Assembly: GCA_022925895.1 (NCBI GenBank)
Contig: JAKSYS010000283.1
Coordinates: forward strand, 1 to 64,000
Origin: Fragilaria crotonensis
Lineage: Eukaryota; Bacillariophyta; Fragilariophyceae; Fragilariales; Fragilariaceae
Direction: 5' to 3'
Length of the DNA: 64,000 bases
Positions 56,722 to 64,000 of this stretch are shown piece after piece; position 1 is the stretch's first letter, and every line of letters begins with the position of its first letter. Both the position numbers and the translations under genes were made by a program. The notes under the pieces were generated by a model. It was not told where the DNA came from and did not search any database. It saw only the letters and a program-made list of their open reading frames with translations.

Positions 56722-56969
56722 ACCCAAATGCAGGTTGACACGAAAATCATGTTGCATACCCATATATGAGACTTGCGTGCGTCGTTCTTCTTGACCAGCA
56801 GCTAAGTGGCAGGACGACGCAACGAAAGCTTTGCATTTTTTATACTTGTGACACCACACACGTTTTTAATGCATATCAATCAAACATTATAATCACAGAC
56901 GACTTGCGTGCCCCACGAGTGCCGAATTGACTTCTAGAGACACTGATTCGTTGTTCCAACACCGAAATG

Positions 56970-58007
56970 TTAGTAATACTTGTCATCCTGCTGTTGTATG
57001 GTGGTTGTGGATTCCGCCACACTGGCCACGGTATCATCACGTTGTTGTTCCAACAATTCTTGTTGAGTCTCATCCGCAACGGCAACATTATCACTTGCAT
57101 CGTCTCTCATTTGTTCCAACAACAATTGATGAAATTGTCGTAAATTTGGTTGTTTCCATAATGTTTTTCGTACATTCCGTTTCTGACATAACTGTTGATT
57201 GATTCGTTTCATAAAATCAACATCACTAGTACTACATGTTGTTGATGCATCTTTCGTTGTTGTCGCGGCTGCCATGGTCGTTGCCATGGTCCATGCCATG
57301 ACAACGGCTGCGCTCCGTCCATGTCCAGCACGACAGTGCACATAGACTCGTTCACCACGATGAGCATAGTCTTGAATAAAGGACACTGCCGACTGTAACG
57401 ATTGTACGGATGGTTCAAAATGATCGACAGTGGGGAGTCGCAATTCGACCATTCCCAGAGATTGATAGTGTCGTGTCGGACCTGGATATTCATCACAGAG
57501 ATTAATGACACCCCGAATGCCATGCTTCTCATACAAAGCACGTGGCAATCCCCAAAATCCAAACGGTGCACCACCCATGGTCACAATGTCATCCATATCT
57601 GTCGTCCAATGTCCTACTCGTTTCACAACAGTAATCGGAAGAGTAGGCCAAAACAATACGCGACTGACAATGCGAGAAAGTGGTCGGGGGAGCCAATGGG
57701 ATTGATTGAGTGCGTAGAGAGCGACTGTAATGGTAAATATGGACTTCCAAGGAATTGGTATTAGGAATGGAAGTGATTGTCGGACAAGTCGATGGAATAT
57801 TGGAGTACCAGTGTCATGGTCATGTCCTTTTTCAGAACTTTGTGTTTCGGTACTACGTGGACTTTTGGATGGGAGCATCGGCGCATCGTGTGTTGCCTCG
57901 AACAGGTCCGAACCTCCTCCTCCTCCCCGCAACAGTGATGATGCAAATGTTGCAATGGAAGAGCTTGGAGAGAATGCAGAAGCAACAATAACAGATACAG
58001 AATCCAT
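56970..58007 (-). CDS. PTPMT1-like dual-specificity phosphatase
   Basis: 345 residues from the ATG at 58007. It has the Cys-based phosphatase loop VHCRAGHGRS (nucleophile Cys 225, Arg 231) with a candidate general acid Asp 195 (TVDHFEPS). MGGAPFGFWGLP and GVINLCDEYPGP match plant/algal PTPMT-type phosphatidylglycerophosphate phosphatases, which act in cardiolipin or phosphatidylglycerol synthesis. A hydrophobic segment (about 88-120) could anchor it to a mitochondrial or plastid membrane. The N-terminus has a poly-Gly run; the C-terminus is Asp/Gln-rich. It is divergent from the fucosyltransferase-like gene, with about 760 bp between starts. Confidence 0.84.
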   Translation of the reverse strand: MDSVSVIVASAFSPSSSIATFASSLLRGGGGGSDLFEATHDAPMLPSKSPRSTETQSSEKGHDHDTGTPIFHRLVRQSLPFLIPIPWKSIFTITVALYALNQSHWLPRPLSRIVSRVLFWPTLPITVVKRVGHWTTDMDDIVTMGGAPFGFWGLPRALYEKHGIRGVINLCDEYPGPTRHYQSLGMVELRLPTVDHFEPSVQSLQSAVSFIQDYAHRGERVYVHCRAGHGRSAAVVMAWTMATTMAAATTTKDASTTCSTSDVDFMKRINQQLCQKRNVRKTLWKQPNLRQFHQLLLEQMRDDASDNVAVADETQQELLEQQRDDTVASVAESTTTIQQQDDKYY

Positions 58008-58764
58008 GAGTGTGTTGGGTACCTTCGGCTGTTTCTTGAGTCACTTCAGTATCGGTGGTTGTGGATTGTCAACAGAACTGCCGTTGAGAAGATATATGAT
58101 CTCTATGATCTGTGATCACGATTTCCAGTGTGCATACAGTACCAGTACCAACCTGTTTTTTCACGTAGCTTTACTTGGCCAATATATAGTACTGGCGTAC
58201 AAGATACCACTCTACTCGAGTACTCAGGATTTATGTACGACGTGGGTGCTTCCTTCGTCGCGCCAATAAAAATGGGGGAATCTCACGGCGGCATCAAACA
58301 ACCGCCAAAATTGAGGTCAACACAGTAGGACTTGGTACCTGGTACTGTTCATACTTGCACGTGAGTTGCTGTTAGAGGCTATGAGAATACTGTCGGTATG
58401 GCGCGCAAATGCGGCACATGATACTTTCATTCAGATTGTATTCATACATATATACAAGCAAAGCACACGTCCCTCGTAACGCACAGTACACATAACACAT
58501 TCATGAATTTATATTTTATGATATGCCAATGGTACACCTGAGGACAAGTTATCACAGTATGATCCACTCGAACACGAGTCAATCTGGAAGAATCTCTTTT
58601 CTGGATTACATGAGGGTCAACGGAGGGCCAATTTGCAAGGCTCAACTCTTCATCCATTCTCGTCTGTCTGATACAGATTTTACCGGCATAATATACAATA
58701 TATACAAGCACATCATACATCATACAGTCGTTCCGTACAAGGCACACAAATTTGAGACAGTAGT
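58008..58764. promoter_or_regulatory. Bidirectional intergenic region
   Basis: Separates two divergent genes, so it should contain both promoters. I could not identify specific core elements. GTAC motifs cluster at 58135-58240. Confidence 0.4.
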
Positions 58765-58863
58765 ATGAATAATCAACGACAACATCACGACAACCATCTC
58801 CTTACTCCGAGTGGTATGAATAATCAAAGACAACATCACGACAACCATCTCCTTACTCCGACA
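58765..58863 (+). repeat. 51-bp tandem duplication containing the start codon
   Basis: Two copies encode MNNQRQHHDNHLLTP, so each brings its own ATG. Seven consecutive ATG codons follow at 58885-58905, another slippage-prone tract. Confidence 0.88.
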
Positions 58864-60575
58864 GCAACACACCACCGTCGAAAGATGATGATGATGATGA
58901 TGATGACCAAGCGAGATCCCTTTATAGGTGTATTATTGGTGTTCATCGTGACCTCGTTCATTCTGTTGGTACTACATTGGAGAGTGATTGTCGCTCATGA
59001 CATGGTTACATATCGTACCGTCGTTGTGAACGTCAGCCACCTCCCCGTGCTGCACCAGGAATTTCAACAACAACAAGATGCAGTTGTTGCGCAACATCAT
59101 TTTGCGGATTGGGTGAATGACGTAGAGTCCTCCGATACAAGTACTAGAAATACGGATGATCATGATGAAACTGATATTGATGATGCATGTGAGTGTGCCA
59201 AGGCGGATGGGATACTCTTTATATCACGTGTCATTCGCAAAGCGGGTGCGGGAACAATGTTTTTCCAATCCATTGTGGATTCACTCTTGTATGCGCAAAA
59301 GTACAATCTTGTGCCATACATTTGGATTAATGATGATGAGAACCAACCATGTTATGATCCCAATGTGCATGGTATTGGACCGAATCGTTCTGTATCAAAA
59401 GTGGCAGTTGGGACAATTACCAATCTCAAGGGTGAAGGGGATATGGCATGTGATACGGAGGATGGGACCAGACCGGGACCGCCGTTGTTGGATGACGACA
59501 ATTACGAATCGAAAACGTACACACTGGTTGGGAATGGCATGTGGCAATCGTACTTTCAGCCTGTACCGAAACTGTCCACACGATATCCACTCCTTGAACC
59601 ACAACCATCATCATCCGATTCATATACTACTACTACTGCGTCCACAACTACATTATCGTGTCTTGCCGAATGTTCGAAAAAACCAGTCTTTGAAATGACG
59701 AGATATCAAGTCATGCCCGACATGCATCGATGTTCCGAATTTGCAGTTCGTGGGTGGGCCTTTCGTGGTATTCCTAAAGCACTCTTGCCCAAACCACATG
59801 GCAATACAACTACAACAAGCAACACAGCCAAAACAAAAAGAACGAAAACAAAACAAAAGAACAACATGCATCCATCATGGCGGATTGGTTGTGGCAGCAT
59901 CGACAACGTGCAGCACCCATTGTGCGACGATACTTTCATTTGCAACCATGGTTGCAAGCACGTGTCGATGCGGCCAATAATTCCACCAAACGACGAGTCT
60001 TGGACAATCATGACTATCGGCAACAACAAACGAGTTGTTTGGCAGTTCATATTCGATTAACGGACAAGGCGTCGGGACGTGATAAGAAAGGTTTGGATGC
60101 GTACCGACCGTACATGGAAGCCTTTGCCAAGGCAGTAACGTCAATATCGAAATCAATATCATCATCATCATCTGTCATGAAGTATTCCATTTACATTGCC
60201 ACTGACGATGCGACTGTATTGCCAACCATCCAAAACGAATGGACACCCAGAGTTGCATCGAGGTTGGTGTACCAACCCAACACATTCCGATCTCACGATG
60301 AAGATTTACCAACGTTTAAATTACTTGCCGAAGACAAGCATCGGAGCAATACGGAGGCATTGGTGGACATGTATGCCATGTCCAAATGTGAATACTTTGT
60401 TCATGGATATTCTGGAATGGCAGAAGCCGTAGTTTACATTAATCCCAAATTGCATTCAAAATCGGTCAATATTGATGATGAGGAACGAATGACACCGAGT
60501 CAGTTTGAACGCATGGTCCGGAAGACGGAGGAGAAATGGTATCGCGATTCGAGTCATGGTATCTCCCTGACATGA
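58765..60575 (+). CDS. Fucosyltransferase-like type II membrane protein (one frame break)
   Basis: A short N-terminus, one membrane helix (about residues 51-72) and a lumenal domain suggest a Golgi glycosyltransferase. The C-terminal half has VHIRLTDK (H-x-R-x-T-D), IYIATDD and CEYFVHGYSGMAEAV, the order seen in GT23/NodZ/FUT8-like fucosyltransferases that use GDP-fucose. The acceptor is unknown. The frame shifts once near 59870-59885 after a Thr/Lys/Gln-rich stretch (NTTTTSNTAKTKRTK), consistent with one lost base; no normal-sized intron explains it. The gene is otherwise complete to its stop at 60573-60575, 98 bp from the convergent TAF11 gene. Confidence 0.75.
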
Positions 60576-60673
60576 GTACTACAACATGATCATGATGATG
60601 ACGATACCAAGAGTTGAAAAATGGCGTTGAATGATGGCAACAACACACAAGTTGTTGCTTTTTCTAGAACGCT

Positions 60674-62755
60674 TTAATCGTCGTCACTATCATCACTATC
60701 GTCGTCCAAATTCATCAAGAGAGCATCCTCCATGGACATGGGTGCTGGTTTGGATGGTGCTGGTGGTGCCGAGGGTGGTGCAGTTGTAGTCGATGCGGGG
60801 GGTGCAACAGGTGCATTTGTCGCGGTCGTCGTCAAGGGCTTGGTTTGTTCAGCAGTAATGGTGGGTGCTGTCGTCATTATTGTTGTTGAAGGTGTATCGG
60901 TCGACACGACAGGAGATGGTCCCGTATCGACATCCATCGTCGTGGTGGTTCCGAGCTCATTGGCCGGCGGCAGTACAGGAACTTTCTCGTTCACTGTTAA
61001 TACTAATGTCGCATCCTCGCGCGGTTCCACATCCTTGGACGGCGTCGAGGCTTCGCGTCGTTCAAGCTGCATCTCTTGGTCGATAACGCCTGCATCCGTG
61101 CCTGCAGCCGGTTCCACAACATGCGATGCATCGTCCTTGACGACATTGTCAACCGAAATCACGTTGTCCATTATCGCAGTTTCATCATCAACATGATCAT
61201 CACCATTAACCCCAACATGATCATAATGATTATTGTCTTCTCTAGACTCCCCATTGGCACTGTGATACTCATCATAATCTTGTTGCGCTTGTAACGCCGC
61301 GTGTCGCAACAACTCGTGTCGATCCATGCCGCCAACGACGCCACCGCCATATTGTCGTCCACCGAGTGCCGCCGCAGCAATTCGTCCAGGATGACACGAT
61401 GACAAGGCCCACGGTGCTTGCATTCCACGATTGTGTGTATTGTGAAACGAATAGGCAGTTGGTCGTTGCATGAAAAATCCTGGATCGATACCAGCCTTGA
61501 CTCGTGCGTCATGTGCCAACTGAATGTGATGTACTTGCAGCGGTTGTTGTTGTATAGGATGTTGATGTGACACTCCATTATGCTGTAATGATGATGAATT
61601 TGTCGTTGATGTTGTTGATGTTGCCATGACATCTGCTACTCGTCTGGCAGCTGCCACCAATCGTTGAGCATATGCCTTGGCAAGGGCACTCACCACAATC
61701 ACAATGGAATCGGCTTCCCCTGGTTGGACTAAATCATGGAGAGGACGTTTGTGTTTGAGTGATGTTGATGACTGTATACTTTTCATCATGGCATGTTCTA
61801 AATGTGGTACACCCGTTCCGAGACGTTGTTGTTGTTGATATTGTTGTTCAGCATCATTCCCTGAAGTAGTATTTGCAGCTCCATTAGCACCATCCGCATC
61901 TGATGTACTTGTGGATGTTGTTATTGACGTTGTTGTAGTAGTAGCACCACCACCCAACAATCCCGTGGTAATACGACATTTGGCCGCAAGATGATTGTGT
62001 TGATGAAGCAGTAGTAAATGTGCCAGATATTCTCGAATGGCATTCCCCGCGGGGAGTGTCGATTTGGAAAAGGCTTCAAATCTCGATTTCTCCATCGTAT
62101 TCAGTGTACTCAGAATCCGTGTCATTTCCATACCCTCGGGAGTTGCTGTTCTGTGTATTGTGCATATGTATATTATGGATGGGTGGGAGAAGTTAGAGTC
62201 AGTCAAAGTGTATATTGAAATACATGGAGATAAGTAACAGGTTGTATCAGGTAGTGTTGCGGACTCGAAACAACAAGTACTTGTTGGCACGTACTCTTCC
62301 ACTTGCTCAACAACAACATTGGCTTTAAGTACCGTGGATGATTGTTGCAGCTGCGATTGTTGTTGTTGTTGCTTCTTTTGTTTGTTGGAAAGTTTAATAT
62401 CCTTCTTGTCGTTGCCAAGGTTGGTGTTGGCACTGGCCATGGTACTGTCGTTATAACTTGAAGCCGTAGCAGCAGCTGCAGTAGAAGTAGTATCCTTCTT
62501 GCTTCCTTTCTTTACCTTTCGTTTTGGTTTCTTGGCTGGTCTTGGACTTGATTGTTGCTGTTGTTGTTCGTCGACTGCATGTCATATGTCATATGTGGTT
62601 AGAAGTGTTGTTGAGTTTTCGTAATAATGCATAGGAGATGATCAATGGTAGAGGTGAGACTGCATCGACATTGATGATGCTGTTGATGCTCCCTTGTACT
62701 TACAAGAATCACCCCGTGATCGTTTCATGGTACCGGCGCGATCAGTATTTGCCAT
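60674..62755 (-). CDS. TAF11: TAF11-like TFIID subunit, three exons
   Basis: Exons 62755-62704, 62574-62295 and 62150-60674 give 602 residues; phases match at both junctions and the total is a multiple of three. The histone-fold halves are visible: MTRILSTLNTMEKSRFEAFSKS with IREYLAHLL (from about residue 118), and IVIVVSALAKAYAQRLV followed by LQVHHIQLAHDA. TAF11 pairs with TAF13 in TFIID for RNA polymerase II initiation in the nucleus. Unusual features are a long low-complexity insertion within the histone fold, a basic N-terminal patch (PAKKPKRKVKK), and an acidic C-terminus (DDDSDDSDDD). Function rests on fold motifs only. Confidence 0.75.
62151..62294 (-). other. TAF11 intron 2 (144 nt)
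   Basis: Donor GTACGTGCC, acceptor CACAG, phase 2. It happens to be open in frame, so a naive ORF reads through it (48 residues, Cys- and Thr-rich, unlike the flanks). Confidence 0.7.
62575..62703 (-). other. TAF11 intron 1 (129 nt)
   Basis: Donor GTAAGTAC, acceptor ATGCAG, phase 1. It connects a 52-nt first exon (MANTDRAGTMKRSRGDS) to exon 2. Confidence 0.75.
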
Positions 62756-63428
62756 CTTGTTGTTCTTGTTCTTGTTGCTGTTCTGTAATAGGGGAGGGAA
62801 GGGGGATAGCACAGGATTATAGCGAATGTAGACAACAACAAGACGATGTGCATGCCATCAAACGAAAAAGGTCAACGCAGTGTACTGCGGTATTGCCTAC
62901 TAAGTACCAGTACCAGTGTGTGTACTGTATTAAAAAATACCATCGTCGACGAAAAACAGTGATACTGTGATACTGGTACTGTACGAAGCCAAAGAGTTGA
63001 TATGCGTACGTCGATATGAGTGTATATCGTATACCAGCAAAAGGTAATAGTAGGCACTGGATCACTACAGTACCGGTAGTACTCTTACTAGTACGTATAT
63101 GTTGTACTTGTAGTACGTCGTTCTATAGTACAGTAGAATATTGTTTGCTGTGACAGTGGCAGTACTTCAGTATTACAGTACATTAGACATTAGACAGTAG
63201 ATTCTGACTGAGCGAGAAATGAACAAATCATCACAGGCATGACAGCCCTCGCACCTTCACAAGATCACATACATCATCACTAACGAAAGGCAGCTAGGCA
63301 CCCTACACACTGTACTCTGTGACAACACTTTGCCGTTCCTTTGTTCCTTGTACTTTAGTACGTTTTCAAGTACCCAGCCCAGTTCAAGACAGATACAGTC
63401 GTTTCGTTGCAACACGACAGAATAGAGC
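62756..63428. other. GTAC-rich intergenic region between divergent genes
   Basis: Separates TAF11 from the last gene. Eight GTAC sites fall in about 120 bp at 63061-63183. No gene supported. Confidence 0.5.
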
Positions 63429-64000
63429 ATGTCATTCTTGGTGTTATCATTGCGCAGAAGCACCAGCGGCAGCAGCAATTGCAGTAAATACTTGCCATGG
63501 CAGGCAAATGCGCTTCGTACACTTTATCGCAACAACAGTACTCATGTGGGTACTACAATGCACAAATCAATGTTACAATCATCATTTGACTCGTCGCCAT
63601 ACATCAAATTAAAACACCACCAGCTACGCTGTTTCTCGTCGGAAGCAAATACTCCGAGTACAAGTGAAAGAAATACACAACAACCACCACCAACTCCACC
63701 ACCACAACAACATCCCTCCTTGGAAGAACTATTTCCACGGCAAGATATCTTGAATGCATGGGGTCCCGATCTTGCTACCTTGGACGATACATTTCTCGAT
63801 CGATCAACACGTTACATTGTACACCTGCTGACAGCTCAACGTCTCAATTTAATCATGACCATGTCCAATGATGGTACAGATGATCCCAATGCTCATGGTG
63901 GTAGTAGTGGAAATGGCGCTGCTGCTGCAGCAACAAATACCATTTTGGATCGTCCCACCACGGAACGATGCAATCGTGCCATTGAAAATTTGATTCTGGC
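63429..64000 (+). CDS. 5' part of a probable mitochondrial protein, runs off window
   Basis: Open from the ATG at 63429 to the window edge (190 codons). The N-terminus is rich in Arg, Ser and Leu without acidic residues (MSFLVLSLRRSTSGSS), and LRCFSSEAN near residue 70-78 resembles a mitochondrial cleavage site. A Pro/Gln-rich linker (PPPTPPPQQ) precedes a more ordered part (LFPRQDILNAWGPDLATLD; TERCNRAIENLIL). The last segment is faintly PPR-like, but too little is visible to assign a family. Alternative starts exist at 63558 and 63570. Confidence 0.6.
   Translation, partial: MSFLVLSLRRSTSGSSNCSKYLPWQANALRTLYRNNSTHVGTTMHKSMLQSSFDSSPYIKLKHHQLRCFSSEANTPSTSERNTQQPPPTPPPQQHPSLEELFPRQDILNAWGPDLATLDDTFLDRSTRYIVHLLTAQRLNLIMTMSNDGTDDPNAHGGSSGNGAAAAATNTILDRPTTERCNRAIENLIL

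Overview
This is eukaryotic nuclear DNA, most likely from a diatom (probably pennate). The reasons are short GT-AG introns (72-144 nt), a diatom-style LRR ectodomain protein with an N-terminal membrane anchor, an apolipoprotein-L-like gene, a TAF11 gene, a PTPMT1-like phosphatase, and LINE, hAT-like and Crypton-like elements. The species cannot be named from sequence alone. I saw no rRNA, tRNA or CRISPR.

Layout. (1) 1-17 kb is a transposon landfill. A decayed Crypton-like tyrosine recombinase lies at 126-2638. A degenerate ACCGA-rich minisatellite follows; it was split by a hAT-like DNA transposon (5215-16591, 8-bp target duplication), which was itself split by an apparently intact APE-type LINE (5717-14375, 17-bp target duplication). 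(2) About 17.3-42.8 kb is a tandem array with a ~9.1-kb period carrying three ABCC/MRP-type ABC transporter genes. Only the third is open end to end. The middle copy is a recombinant: its 5' part matches copy 3 and its 3' part matches copy 1, with the switch inside an 11-bp interval in NBD1. Each inter-gene spacer carries a truncated ABC 3' fragment and a DDE-transposase relic. (3) 42.8-64 kb is ordinary host gene space with short intergenic regions: a secretory or plastid-directed protein, a Tudor-like protein, a doubled LRR protein (broken), a nitrilase-superfamily membrane protein, an ApoL-like gene (broken frame), a DUF1624/HGSNAT-like acyltransferase, a PTPMT1-like phosphatase, a fucosyltransferase-like protein (one frame break), a three-exon TAF11, and the 5' end of a probable mitochondrial protein running off the window.

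The host genes do not form one obvious pathway. Two themes cut across the window. First, intergenic DNA is strikingly rich in GTAC. Second, most frame breaks, including those in housekeeping-type genes, look like single-base deletions. That raises the possibility of residual assembly errors rather than true pseudogenes. The most informative structure is the ABC array, which records an unequal crossover.
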